In this document: piece by piece, positions 11,401 to 22,175 of the stretch
How the letters are laid out: every line of letters starts with the position of its first letter
Position numbering within the stretch: the first letter of the stretch is position 1
NCBI RefSeq assembly: GCF_029962835.1
Contig: NC_080582.1
Span: 78,488,177-78,552,176, forward strand
DNA: 64,000 nucleotides
Direction: 5' to 3'
From: Magnolia sinica
Taxonomy: Eukaryota > Streptophyta > Magnoliopsida > Magnoliales > Magnoliaceae
Notes under the pieces: generated by a model
Told to the model about the DNA's origin: nothing
Seen by the model: the letters and a program-made list of their open reading frames with translations, nothing else
Database searches by the model: none
Program-made: the position numbers and the translations under genes

Positions 11401-14400
11401 CCCTTGATAGAGTGGAATGGCAGAACATGATTCATGTAGCTGACCCCAATTAATTGGGATAAGGCATAGATGATGATAATGGTGACTGATAAATTTGCCC
11501 AGTGAATCCCTGTCTCCCCTCATCTCTCTCTCATTGAAGGTTCCAGGTGCTGATAAATTGGATTATGTTTTATTGCAGGTAAGCCATGCTTGTGAGGATA
11601 TTGAACTGCAACGGTTTCCAGTCCTGAGAAGGCGTTTGGAGGAAGTCATGGGAAAATTTTTACGTGATGGCGTAAAACCTGCTGATAGAATTATACGGAA
11701 CATTATTGGAATGGAGGTATGTTGGAGTCTGATTGCAGATTGAGGTGCTTGGAGTTTTGAGTACACTGTGCACTTTGATTAGTGGATCAACACCTGTGTA
11801 TCTAGGTCTAGCATTAATTTCCTTAAGATGAGAACTTTTGGTTATGGTATCTCGTAATTTCAGAAACTTGCAGGATGTTGCGATGGAGAAAGTTTCTCCA
11901 TCTACGAGTCTCCTGAAACTTTTTTAAGACATAAACATATCAAGGAACCTGGACACTGATTTCTTATTTTGATGAGTTTTTAGTTTCAAGATTCCATTAA
12001 TTTTATTATTATTATTTTTTTCTGCACATTGGATTCCTGGAAATTCTCCTAAAATTGAGTTTTGGCTTTCTGGGAATCAGTTTACATTGTCCTTGGATCT
12101 TGTAAATCACTAATAGGACCAACTTGGATGGGTTCCCATCAAATAAGAGTCTTAGCCATTTGACTTGGTGAGACTAGGTTGCAGATACTAATTCTAATTA
12201 AATTGTTTACTATCAGTATCACTGGATGTGTTTTCCATGAATCTAAATCAACTATCTGAGAAGAACATTAGCAAATGTCTTTTACAGCTTAACTATATAA
12301 ACAATAAACCTGTTACAGGCTTGTCTGCGAACATATCCTTTTGTAACTATAATTCTAGCAGACATTGGGTCTTCTGCTGATCAAACAACTGTCTATTCTC
12401 TCAGAAGGATTATGTTAATACTTTACATCCAAAATTGTCCTGCAGATGGATTATATAAATACATCACATCCAAATTTTATCTGTGGAAGCAAAGCAGTGG
12501 AGCTCGTGCTTCAGCAGTTGAGATCTTCGAAGTCAAGTACAACGGCCTCTTCGGCAAAGCTGAAGGTCTGTTTCTAACAGTAGTAGCTGGTTGATTGTCT
12601 TGAAAAACAATGCAAGTAAAGAGGTTCTCAAGATTGATTGTTACCGATTTCTGCTGTTTGGTTCAGGATTGTACAGATTCTGAAAAATTGAATATGTCAG
12701 AAAGGGGCCAGAAATCTCGTGCAATTCTTGCTAGATCTGTTGCAAATGGTGTTGCTCAAGATCAGGTATCATGGCCCGCTCCAGTAATTGTTGTTTTTCA
12801 TCTTTTGGTTTTCTGGTCAATGGCATGTCAGACGATCTTGGATGATCTTGATCCTTGGTTACCAACTGGTATGTGGTATATCCATGTATGGAGTTTCTCA
12901 TACTTGGCCAACTGTTTGACTGTGTTTGTTTGTTGTTTAGATAAAATCTGCATTTATCTTAGAAACTTAAAATGCTTTTTCACCAATAAATAAAAAACTA
13001 TATAAAAAAAAACTAAAATGCTTTTTCAATGAAAATATTGTTAACCCTGATTAATTATGGCTGAACATATTTCTTATAGTTCTTCCTCTTGGCTGATGAC
13101 AGGGCATTCCACCTCAAATAAATAATGATAACGCTAGTTCAGCTGGTAATCCCGTGCTTCCTCAGATAATGTGTTTCTTTTATGTGCAACTCATGCATTG
13201 CATATTTTAATAGCATTGCAGATATAGGTTATAAGAAAACCAACAAGTGTTGGCTGTACCTGCTGCTATTACATTGGCTGCATTGGCCAATATAACGATC
13301 GTACTGTCCTTAAAAAAAAGAAAAAGAAATAAAAGGAAAACGAGAAAAAGGGATATGTATAGGCCGATGCAATAGGCAATGGTCAATATTTTGAACCGTG
13401 GTACTGGATTGAAGAAAGTTGTCATTGTAAGTGGTTTTATCGTGGGCTGATTCATTTGTCTGGTTTGGTGTAGGCGTGGTTTTGAATATCGGTATTAGAG
13501 GGCATATTGGCCTGGCCGAAAAACAATATGATACCGGCGTCGCATATCAATATTGGCCTCATTAGACCGTATTGACCCATGTTGGTCAAAATTTTTAAGC
13601 CAAAAAATTTAAGGAAAATTAATCTGAATAAGGGAAAAATGAGATATTCAAGAATCTATCCTTTTCTTCGGGGGGGGGGGGGGGGTGTGTGGGGCAGGTA
13701 TTCGGACGTGTATAATTGTGTATCAGCCTATCTGCTTGACCTGTTGAAAGGCAACTAAATGGACCTAATTGAACATACATCAAGCATGATTGGTAAATTA
13801 GTGCCCGTTATATTGAAGGAAGATGGAAACATGACAAAAAGTGGATGCCCTTCTTTCAAAAATTTCCCACAGTGGTTCATCCCGCTTCGTTTCATTGAAT
13901 CTCACTCAAATATTTTGTTTTGATCTCCAGCATGGCCTAAATCTTGTCTAAAACAACTTGCTAAGCTTCCTCCATGGTTGGCATGAAAAAAGGGAAGGAA
14001 AATGTGTGAAAGTTTGAAAATAAAAATAAAAATTTGGGCCTTTATAGGAGTATCAGCCTGTAATGGCCTGTATCTCACCCTATCGGCCCCGTATCGATCC
14101 TGTATCGGTGCCGGTACGTGCGTATTGACCAATACAGACTGGTAGGGTAATACAGGTCGATATGTCACCCACCCTTTGAGGATGGGCCTGTTTCGGCCAT
14201 GTATCACATATTGTATGTGGCTGATTTCGTGACCTGAAATCATACTACTTGTGCCATTTCACATAAAGGATTTGGTCAGAAGTTATTGCTAATTGTGCAA
14301 TTTACTGAATTATGTTTCTATTTATTCTTCACAATTTTCTGAGTTTGTGGTTGTTTCATCCCACTTATGGCATTTCGCATAAAGGATTTGGTAAGAAGGA

Positions 14401-16767
14401 AGTTATTGCTATTTGTGCAATTTACTGAATTATGTTTCTAGTTATTCTTCACAATTTTCTGAGTTTGCGGTTGTTTCCATAGGTAAGTCATTAGGAGGGT
14501 CTTGGAGCTTTTCATCAATATTTGGAGGTAATAACTCAACGAGCAAATTGAATGGCGACTTTATTCATGATATCGAGCATACACTCTCTACAATCCAATT
14601 GAAAGAGGTAATAACTAATGTATCGTATTAAGTTACTTCAATGTTCCAGTTTGCAGTTCTCCTTCAGTGCGCATTCATTTTATGCTGTTTTTGTTTTCCT
14701 CTACCATTTCAGCCCCCATCCATCTTAAGGCCATCGGAAGTGCAGACAGAGCAAGAAACTGTTGAAGTAGAAGTGACTAAGTTGCTTTTGCAATCTTATT
14801 ATGACATTGTTAGAAAGAATATTCAGGACATGGTCCCGAAAGCAATCATGCACTTTCTGGTAATCTGTAACATAAAGTTGCCTTCTAAAGACTTTTTTAG
14901 ACTTTTTTGTTTTTGTTTGTTTGTTTTAGTTCTGGTTTCCTTGCAGTAACCCATCACACTTCTCATGCTACTTTCCTGCCTAAATTCTAGAAAGAATGCT
15001 CATGTTATTATCATGTTCTGTAGGTTAATCATGCAAAGAGGGACCTCCTTATTACCTTTATACAGAAATTGTACAGGTATGCTTGTGGTTCTGATCTTTG
15101 AATTAATCTCAGTAATACTGCTTGTCATGCTCTCATTTTTGTCTCATATTTGTTTTATGATAGGTCATCAGTGAAATACATAACAAAGCATCATGCAAGC
15201 TTGTGCATGCACACTAATGTCGATTCATTCCCGAAAGATGGAGCTTTGCTAAGCCCACATGCATATGCTATAAAGCTCATGTACACAGTACACCCCACTT
15301 ATGTCAGTGTAGCATTGATCCATTGGTCACATGGGCCACAGTTTGCAAAACAATTGTATGGCTCTGAAAAAATTAGTTGAGATTTTCTAACCCATCCACC
15401 TGTTTCCAATACTGGGGCCTGCATGCTGATTGGACAGATTTTATTTCTGGGAAAACATGTAAAAGGTCAGATCAACCTGATGGATGGATTAGATCTCGCA
15501 CCTATGTGCCATGCGGGCACATGTGTGGAGTGTACACGAGTTTTATTGCACGTGTGCACGCTTAGCAAAGCTCTGAACATTGTGCTGTACTCTGATATCT
15601 GGGAGGAAATTTGTGGAGTTTCACATCATTGTTACAGGAATAGTATCCTCTGCTTCAAAGGCTTTGCTTGGGATGCAAGGCATGGTTGTTACCAAATAAT
15701 GCTTCTACTGTTTTGCATTGCTTTTTGGTGATTAAAATGACCAAAGTGCCCTCATCTTTTTTCTTTCAAAGAAACAGTAGAGGCATTGTGGGGCCCGGAT
15801 GGTGTTTATGTGGCATCAAACTTGTCTAACAGGTGCATCCCACCATTCTGGCAATATGAACCAAAAAAATAGGCCATCCAACCATCAGGCGGTCCACGCC
15901 ATAAAAACAAAGTACACCAGCCGAAATCCTCCAAATTTAAGTGTGGCCCACCTGGGCATGATTATTGGTTCATATAGACATCATGGTGGGATACACCTGT
16001 TGGATAATTTGGATTTCATAAACACAGCATGCCAGCCCCGCAATGCTCAAATCTACCCATTTTAGTAGTTTGGGGCATTTTAGTCACTTCACTCAACAAA
16101 ATACACATTCTAATGCTTTCCAGAAGTTCATGTTAAAAATAATAATCAGAATTCTGGGGTAAAAGCCCCAAAAAAGAATGGTAAATAACTGGCCGGATGT
16201 GGATCCGTTGTTATCACATTCTCATTTCAAGCGATGGACGCTTGGGTATGCCCAATGTTGTTAAATGCGACCACATTTGCATATGCAAGTTCCCATATGC
16301 ATTTTGCATATGCATATGCGATCGCATATGCAAAATTTGCAATTGCATATGCGATGTATGAGATCGCATATTTGCCAACAGTCAGAAATCTGACTGTTGG
16401 CACATTAATTTTTTATTTTATTTTTGTAAAAAATCGATCTTTTGCCTATAAAAGGGCATCCCAACCTCTTCCATTTGCAACATTATCACTCCAAAACTCT
16501 CTTAGTCTCTTTTTCTCTTACATTCTTACTTGCAAGTGCAATTATAGCATTAGAATTTAGGCTATTAGTATTATTTTGTAAGTAATCATTATTAAGTTGT
16601 AACTTGTAAACAATAATTAATAAATAGCTTGTTGATTATTTTGTTACTTGTTAACTACATTGTTGAATGTTGATGTACTTAATTCATTGTTTAATTGATT
16701 TTATTTCTCTAAAACGTATTTTAAATATGTAAAATTAGTTATCTATTAACTTAGGAAAGTTGTCCTA

Positions 16768-16842
<75 letters not shown>

Positions 16843-19065
16843 CACATATTAAAAAAAAATTCTACTATTTTTTATTTTTTATTTTAATTTTTTGAAAATA
16901 AAAATAAAAAATAAAAATGCAGTCGCATATGTGATTGTGCGATCACATATGCGATTTAACAACATTGGGTATGCCTGTAGATCTTCTATGCAGCACACCT
17001 TGATCCATAGCTCAAGTGGTAGACTGAATGAAAGATACCTCATTTCAACACTGAGGTCTTGGTATCGATTCCCTAGTGGGGGTGGCTAACACTGAAGTGT
17101 CAACTGACAGTCGGGTGTACTAACAAGCTAACAAAAAAAAATAAAAATAAAAAAATAATAAAAAAAGCTAACAAAAAAATAAAATAAAAAAATGAACAGG
17201 TTAGATCTAAAACAAACAACATGGTGGACCTTAGGAAGGTTTCAACGGTGGGTGTCACTCTCCCTACTGTTTTCAGTGGTGGGGTCCACTCCATAGGCCA
17301 CTATGACCTAGGCCACTATGATGCATGCGTTTTATCCAGACCGTGCATTCATTTTTACATATCATTTTTGGATCTAAGCCCAAAAATAAGACAGATTCAA
17401 GATTCAAGTGGACCACAGTGGGGATTAAACACCTGCCATTGAAAATTTCTTGGGGACCACAGAAGTTTTGGATCAAGCTGATATTTATGGTTTCCCTTCA
17501 TCCAGGTCTATGTGACCTTATGAACAGGTTGGATGGAAATTAACCATCACGGTGGGCCCTAGGATGGTTTCAACAATGAGTGTCATTATGACCACTGCTT
17601 CCTGTGGTATGGTCTACTTGAGCATTGGATCTGCCTATTTTTGGGCTGATACCCTAAAATTGATATAGAAAAATAGATGAACGGTGTAGATAGAATCCAT
17701 ACATCACGATGGCCCCTCAAAGACCTTGTCCGTTCCTAACTAGAGATGGGGCATGGTCCAGTCCCAGTCCGCGTCCCCTTCTCTGGGTAACCATATAAAT
17801 TGAGGCGCAGTACTGTAGTCCGTATACTACCGAGGTGAATCTGTAGTGCACTAGCTTGGCCACCCGGTCTGATGATCTCAGCCATCCAGTAGGTAGATCT
17901 CACCGTGAGAAAGCCATTAGAAAAGTATCAGTTTCAAAAACCATCTTATACATCCAGTGCAGACAAGATCACAAAATGACCAACTATGGCTTATCAACCG
18001 TGGTACCTGCCTGACTAATAGATGTGGCCCAGCTGGCAGACTACGATTGCATCGGACGCGGATTGGCTACTGATAGGTTGAGTAGTGAGAGTGGCTACTG
18101 AAGTGACGCCACCAAGTTATGTGGACCCAGCATAATGTATGTTTTGTATCCACACCGTCCATCATTTGGAGAGATCATATTATGGCATGATCCAAAGAAT
18201 GAGTCAGATCCAAAAGTCTAGTGGACCCACCACAGAAAACAATGGGAGAGTGATGCTCACCATTAAAAACTTCTAATGGCTACAAAAGTTTTCCATCAAG
18301 CTAATATCTGTGTTTTCCCTTCTTTCATGTATGCTTTAACACATGAACAGGTTAGATCCATAGCTCAAGTGGTAGACTGAGTGAAAGATACCTCGTTTCA
18401 ACACTGAGGTCTTGGTATCGATTCCCTAGTGGGGGTGGCTAACAGTGAAGTGTGAACTGACAGTGGGTGTACTAACAAGCTAACAAAAAAAAAAGAAGAT
18501 CTTCTACGCAGCAATTTTACGTTCTTTAAGAGTTCACATTTAGGTCTTACAGATGTTTGCCCCATGCAGAGAGAACCTCTTCGAAGAAATGCTGCAAGAG
18601 CAGGAGGACGTTGCAACCAACAGGAAACGTGCTTTAGAAATGTTCCATGTTCTGCAACAAGCTACTTGGGTGAGTAGTCGCCTATGCTATGAAACTCCCT
18701 TAACAAAAATTCTTTACTAAATTCTTTCATGTCAAGCTTGTTGATGCTGTATTCTCATCAACTTGGGTTACCGATTTGATGGGTTATTGTAGACATTGGA
18801 TGTACTGCCGCTTGAAGCCGAAGTGGCTTCAAGAAGTTCAAGGTCGGGAACTGAATCCACCGCCAGTTTGCCAAGGACTCATGGCCTCAGTTCCTCTCAT
18901 TCAACGTCCCAAGGGGACTTCGGTTCGTCTTTCACATCATCACCCAAGATTACGAAGACCCGCAAATCGTCGCATTCGGGAGAGCAGCTGAAGTCGACGA
19001 ACTACTCTAACGGTGGATTCCAGTACCCAGGCACTGGCATCAGCTATCCGACCGTAGAAGCATAG
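2437..19065 (+). CDS. DRP3: Dynamin-related GTPase, DRP3 type (mitochondrial/peroxisomal fission), 20 exons
   Basis: Large GTPase expected to assemble around mitochondria and peroxisomes and drive their division. Exons: 2437-2805, 4729-5011, 5161-5189, 5309-5410, 8472-8540, 8640-8699, 9213-9326, 9623-9671, 10500-10609, 10936-11028, 11144-11236, 11579-11716, 12446-12565, 12667-12765, 13103-13145, 14483-14607, 14713-14859, 15024-15076, 18570-18669, 18793-19065. They join to 2469 nt (822 aa), all GT-AG, frame open. Seen: P-loop GGQSSGKSS (residues 51-59), DLPG (157-160), G4 motif TKVD (226-229), stalk ~305-520, Ser-rich linker ~525-600, GED ~630-735, Ser-rich tail. There is no PH or proline-rich domain, which excludes DRP2. 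The N-terminal [14 protein letters not shown] and the length fit plant DRP3A/B. Odd point: exon 4 reads GTNAC where dynamins usually have GTDAR. Introns 1, 4, 8, 11, 15 and 18 hold repeats or transposons. The 5' start lacks a strong -3 purine but has G at +4, and no other in-frame start fits. Confidence 0.95.
3053..3283. mobile_element. MITE in DRP3 intron 1
   Basis: The inverted ends are GTTCATCTGGTGGCCCC near 3063-3080 and GGGGCCAACCAGATGAAC near 3257-3274. The body is about 200 bp and non-coding. Exact borders and target duplication are uncertain. Confidence 0.5.
3893..4012 (+). repeat. 3' tail of an RTE-type LINE (intron 1)
   Basis: It matches the repeat at 11354-11480. Translated, it resembles the C-terminus of an RTE reverse transcriptase ([11 protein letters not shown]), with one internal stop. 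It then runs through 'ccccaattag' into a degenerate GATGAT-type tail, which is how plant RTE elements end. Severely 5' truncated. Confidence 0.55.
5741..6776 (+). mobile_element. Degenerate plus-strand LINE mosaic in DRP3 intron 4
   Basis: Pieces of a plant L1-type LINE are present in disturbed order: an RT-like 'DFEKV' motif at 5741; a zinc-finger-RVT end ([16 protein letters not shown]) ending at about 5996; an RNase H-like stretch (KLNVDG...GVIRDANG) at 6146-6454; and another RT piece ([16 protein letters not shown]) at 6653-6770. Frames are broken, so this is a fossil and not a host gene. Confidence 0.6.
5861..5940 (+). repeat. 40-bp tandem duplication
   Basis: Two head-to-tail 40-bp copies (5861-5900 and 5901-5940), each starting tttaaacctagaggaaggat, differ at two positions. 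It lies inside the LINE mosaic and has no coding meaning for DRP3. Confidence 0.9.
6756..7866 (-). mobile_element. 5'-truncated LINE with 21-bp target duplication (DRP3 intron 4)
   Basis: Minus-strand LINE fragment of about 1.07 kb. Its coding part shows the region after the reverse transcriptase ([18 protein letters not shown]), continuing into a zinc-finger-RVT region with several frame breaks. Its 3' end has AATAAA within 'ccaataaatttcatctttc' followed by a poly(A) run (poly(T) on the plus strand at 6777-6784). The same 21-bp word, with two mismatches, flanks it at 6756-6776 and 7846-7866, the expected product of target-primed reverse transcription. It landed in the older LINE mosaic. Confidence 0.85.
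9735..9922. mobile_element. Fold-back MITE in DRP3 intron 8
   Basis: A ~188-bp near-perfect inverted repeat. The left arm (ccctgttcggtgcctaaaaa and onward to 'taattatgtaatcgagat') pairs with the right arm ending 'ttttaggtgtctaccaaacaggg'. The ends resemble PIF/Harbinger MITEs, but a 3-bp TTA/TAA duplication is not clear. A transcript through it would form a long hairpin. Confidence 0.75.
11354..11480 (+). repeat. 3' tail of an RTE-type LINE (intron 11)
   Basis: The open stretch ends in [15 protein letters not shown] and a TAA stop, then 'ttgggataaggcatagatgatgataatg'. This is the typical end of plant RTE LINEs with a GATGAT tail. Same family as 3893-4012 but with an uninterrupted reading frame. 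A partial internal duplication of its middle part lies just upstream, at 11337-11353. Confidence 0.65.
13490..14240. repeat. Repeat-derived block in DRP3 intron 15
   Basis: It contains many 'tatcgg', 'tattggcc' and 'ccgtatcg' words characteristic of degenerate hAT-like elements, and a run of about 16 G at 13671-13686. I could not define termini. Confidence 0.35.
14252..14482 (+). repeat. ~115-bp tandem duplication ending at the exon 16 acceptor
   Basis: Two copies (about 14252-14358 and 14369-14482) share 'cataaaggatttggt', 'tgtgcaatttactgaattat' and 'cttcacaattttctgagttt'. The second copy ends in the functional 3' splice site (ttgtttccatag). The first copy has 'ttgtttcatccc' at that point and lacks the AG. 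Confidence 0.85.
15241..15573. mobile_element. Inverted-repeat element in DRP3 intron 18
   Basis: The ends are GAGCTTTGCTAAGC (15241) and GCTTAGCAAAGCTC (15560-15573), exact reverse complements. The interior is non-coding. A partial relative is at about 21590-21690. Target duplication not recognised. Confidence 0.65.
15783..16049. mobile_element. MITE-like inverted-repeat element, GTGGGGCCC type
   Basis: The left end has GCATTGTGGGGC and the right end GCCCCGCAATGC, imperfect reverse complements. Body about 260 bp and non-coding. Confidence 0.5.
16253..16967. mobile_element. Non-autonomous hAT element with 8-bp target duplication
   Basis: 715-bp element with ends CAATGTTGTTAAAT and its reverse complement, flanked on both sides by the identical 8 bp GGTATGCC (16245-16252, 16968-16975). 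Subterminal regions are packed with GCATATGC/CGATCGC palindromes. It keeps a promoter-like block (TATAAAAGGG near 16448) and a 13-bp-stem hairpin (about 16374-16401), and has an (AT)n run around 16775-16842. No transposase remains. It lies in DRP3 intron 18. Confidence 0.9.
16999..17192 (+). mobile_element. tRNA-derived SINE, copy 1 (DRP3 intron 18)
   Basis: Box A-like TAGCTCAAGTGGTAGAC and box B-like GGTATCGATTCCC are spaced as in tRNA-related SINEs. The body ends 'gtgtactaacaagctaaca' with a long A-rich tail. The left flank is AGATCTTCTATGCAGCA (16979-16995). The right flank is ATGAACAGGTTAGATC (17193 on). These flanks do not match each other but match the opposite sides of copy 2. Confidence 0.8.
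17193..18352. repeat. Segment between the two SINE copies, made of GGGCCCACC-type repeats
   Basis: It begins with the right half of one repeat copy (17193-17290). A fuller copy follows at about 17273-17720 (phrases tgatgcatgcgttttatcc, aagtggaccaca, aacaggttggatgg, gaacggtgtagat). After unmatched sequence it ends with the left half of another copy (about 18120-18358). Joined tail to head, the first and last halves would make one complete repeat copy. Confidence 0.6.
18353..18496 (+). mobile_element. tRNA-derived SINE, copy 2 (DRP3 intron 18)
   Basis: Same SINE as at 16999, with the same box A and box B words, differing at a few positions and with a shorter A tail. The left flank ATGAACAGGTTAGATC (18343-18358) equals the right flank of copy 1. 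The right flank AGATCTTCTACGCAGCA (18497-18513) equals the left flank of copy 1 with one mismatch. DRP3 exon 19 starts 57 bp further on. Confidence 0.8.
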
Positions 19066-20665
19066 GTATATTACTCTAGATGAAACCCGAAACTACACAG
19101 GGTTTCTATGTCAAAGCTCCATGCAGTCTTCTCAGGCAATTTTCATAAATCTTTTTCACTTTTTATTTTTTTAGGAGTTTATGTAATGCTGATTACTCAT
19201 TATATTATAATATTCCATTCTTTTTGCTAACAAGAGATGCCAAGTACTGTTGATTCTTTAATCATCTGTTTCATATGTACCCACGAGCATTGGCGTGTAC
19301 TGCGTGCATGCATTCATGTGCCAACATATGCAGGCATGCACAACACTGAAAAACAACCTCATCAGAAAGTGCAGCTTTGCCCATGAATATGCAGGTGTAG
19401 TGTAGATCTACAAAGAAAAACCAGATGATTGCACATGTCTATGCACGTCCACGTCAACGAGCACATTCTTGTAGGTTCCTCCGGCATGCATTTATCCAAG
19501 TTGGCACTTATACGTGCACACAAGTGCCCACAACGTAACATGCACACAGCCAAAGCCCTGCTCATGCATGCATGTGAATGTGCATGTGTGAAGTGTTGGC
19601 AGATGCATTCATTTCTATATGCACATTGCTTGTGCATGCATCCAATGGAATATTATACCCTGTCAAAGTTTCACTTTGTACCTGTTCAGCCAGCTTTGGA
19701 AAATTTTTTCGTTGCATGTCAATGGGCATTTAGAGGTGTTTTGGACGGATGAATATTGTACATCTGCTTTGGCACCGTGGCAATTTTAAATAACCTAGTC
19801 GGAATTGTAGATTTGTAGGGCTAGGGCTTGGATGATGATGATGATGATGACGACGACTCATGGAGATGAAGGCAAGCTACTGTACATGAAAATCTTAAGA
19901 GCCCCAAAAGGATGTTAAGTGGTGTGTTTGGATGTACAAGTAAATTGAATTGTGATTTGGGGTTGTTTAGTTTAATCAAAGATGTAACGGCAAAAACTAA
20001 GAGCCCATTTGGACGCGCTTCTTCAAGAGGAGTTTTCTACACTGGGGATTTTAACTCTTTACTTTTTTGGTTGACCAGATGATTTTAGTGCTTATCTTGC
20101 GGAGTTGAGGATGAGATGGGATATACGAAAGTGCATCCAAACGGGCAATGTAAATTGGGGATGGGCTCAAAATGCTGTTTAGGCATCAAATGCCCGCTTT
20201 TGAGGGTGCGTCGAAATGGGCACCAAAGGTGTTGCTTTGTATTCTCTCTTTTGGTTTTGTTTTTTGTTTTTTGTTTTGTTTTTTATTCCAGACCTGTTTA
20301 TGACTCGGGTATTCTGGACCCGATTAGAAATTAGGCATAGTTGGGTTCGGGTCAAGTCCATCATCTTGCACCTTGGTTAAAACGGGTCCGGTTGTGTCAA
20401 ATTAATTTTAATTTAATAATGTATTTATATTAAATAGGTTTTAATTATTCTAGGAAACACTAAGCTTTGCCATGCCACGTGTAAGAGCCCATGTACACAA
20501 TGCATGTGTGAAGTGGCACATGTTTGCAATCTAATCTATCCTTCGGGTGGGCCTGATCATGTAAATACCCTTATCTGACCCGTACTTAACTCGAGACTTC
20601 AAATATCCAAGCCTGATTGGATCTGGGTTATAAAAAACAAGAGCCGGACCTGGCAAGTCCTGACC
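19066..20665. other. Intergenic: 3' side of DRP3, no gene seen
   Basis: The 3' UTR of DRP3 should occupy the first few hundred bases, but no single poly(A) signal stands out. A 'gggcttggatgatgatgatg' run at 19829-19856 looks like another RTE tail. The stretch around 19330-19640 is rich in 'tgcatg' and has only spurious open frames. Confidence 0.5.
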
Positions 20666-20681
20666 AGTTGAGAGCCCTGAT

Positions 20682-20822
20682 CGGGTCCTTACTCTTGCTC
20701 TGGTGGTAGACTCTCAGGAGTTTCAACACCTGGTCAAGGGTTCGAGTACCCATAGGTGGTGAAATCCCACTACAGTGTGAGTGTGTGGGGTGTGTGCGTG
20801 CGTGTTAAAAAAAAAGAAAAGA
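20682..20822 (+). mobile_element. tRNA-derived SINE with 16-bp target duplication
   Basis: 141-bp element with box A-like TTGCTCTGGTGGTAGAC, box B GGTTCGAGTACCC and a 'gtgtgtgcgtgcgtgtt' region followed by an A tail. It is flanked by identical AGTTGAGAGCCCTGAT (20666-20681 and 20823-20838). Different family from the intron 18 SINE. A tRNA gene is excluded by the length and the A tail. Confidence 0.88.
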
Positions 20823-20838
20823 AGTTGAGAGCCCTGAT

Positions 20839-22175
20839 GGAATAATCATAATTGCAAATTGAAGCTTTTATCGGCCTCTGAAACCATGGATAAATCCGTT
20901 ATCATCCTGGGATACATTTTATGAATAAATGGATTGGATGGAATGTACAAAATACGGTGGGCCCCAACAAGTTGAAAGGTTTTAGTGATGGGTGGACCCA
21001 TCTAAACTTTTCCGTGTTGTTTTGAACCTGTGAGCGATGGTTACAGTCAGTCCTTCAACCCAAGTCCATTAATGTGGGCTCCACAGCGGCACCCATAATA
21101 TGGATGGTTCTGATCCTGAGACCATATCCGCATTCACAAGTGGGCCCCATCACGGCTCAGATGATCCACCAAAGTTAATTGGAATTGACGGGAGTGATCT
21201 ATTCCATGGAGTCGTGTGGGGCCCACTGTGATGTGTATGGCTTCCTCTCATCCGTCAGGTCCACCCTTCCCTGTACTTACCTTGCGCTTCATCTGCTAAC
21301 TATTCAGCCTTTTTTTTATGCTAATTCAAAAAAAAAAAAAAAACTATAACTACAGCTCCACAAGTCCAGGTCAAACAGGTTTCAACCCAATCCATCCATC
21401 AAGTGGGTCCCAATGTGTAGATGACCCTGCCCACAAATCAAGCCAATTCACTTATCAAATATGCTATGATGTTATAAACAATGGGACCCACTTTGAAAAA
21501 CTAGGATAATTTTCTTCTGGCCATCCATTAGCTTTGTAAGCTGCAGCACAAACTGACAGTGGACAGGCCCAATTTTTTTGACAAGGCCATCTGCTAGTGG
21601 ACCCATCTGATGGGCGGCTTGGATCTCACACCTGTGCTAATTTGGCACATGTGTACATGGGCTCGCTTGTACACCCTGTAGGCTTAGCAATCAACCATTG
21701 ATTAAAAAAAACAAAAAACAAACGGCCGTATGATTTGAAATATGCACATTTCAAACAGAATAATTAGGAATTATATTTACAAGCCGTGTTATTTGATACA
21801 CAAAACCTAAGGATTAAGAAATGATATTTACACCCAATTTTCGGCTTTTGGTACTCTTCTACTACTGGAAGTTGAAAAAAGTGGTGCATGCATTAAATAA
21901 ATGGGGTTGGAACAAATGCCTCCCTATTAGTAAATAATCCCTCTTCGCATCTGCAACCTGCAGGACTTCTCTTGAATGTAACCTTTCCTTTTAGAGAACA
22001 CCAACATATGGGTTTGAGGAAAATGCTGATTTCAATAGCTGAGGGATGAAATGACGGCAGTTCAGAATCTTAACTGCTCGATCATGCATGCTTCTGGACA
22101 GAGCCTCAATTCTTCTTTTCTATTTCTTTTGGTATGTTTCAGCCGTGTTATACGCCTATAATGCTTACCAACTGG
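20839..22175. other. Intergenic between the two convergent genes; GGGCCCACC-type repeats
   Basis: About 20930-21260 holds repeat copies (ggtgggcccc, tgtggggcccactgtgatgtg). 21590-21690 resembles the right half of the element at 15241-15573. The ATG18b 3' UTR should read leftward from 22175. No gene seen. Confidence 0.5.

Noticed and set aside
13671-13686. Run of about 16 G as a regulatory quadruplex
   Set aside because: Single homopolymer in repeat-derived intron sequence with no supporting context; may be slippage or assembly noise.
16999-18496. tRNA genes suggested by box A and box B motifs
   Set aside because: No cloverleaf, sequence longer than a tRNA, and A-rich tails follow; these are tRNA-derived SINEs.
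2437-19065. Assignment to the DRP1 or DRP2 group
   Set aside because: No PH or proline-rich domain, and the N-terminal and GED sequences match the DRP3 type as known from Arabidopsis.
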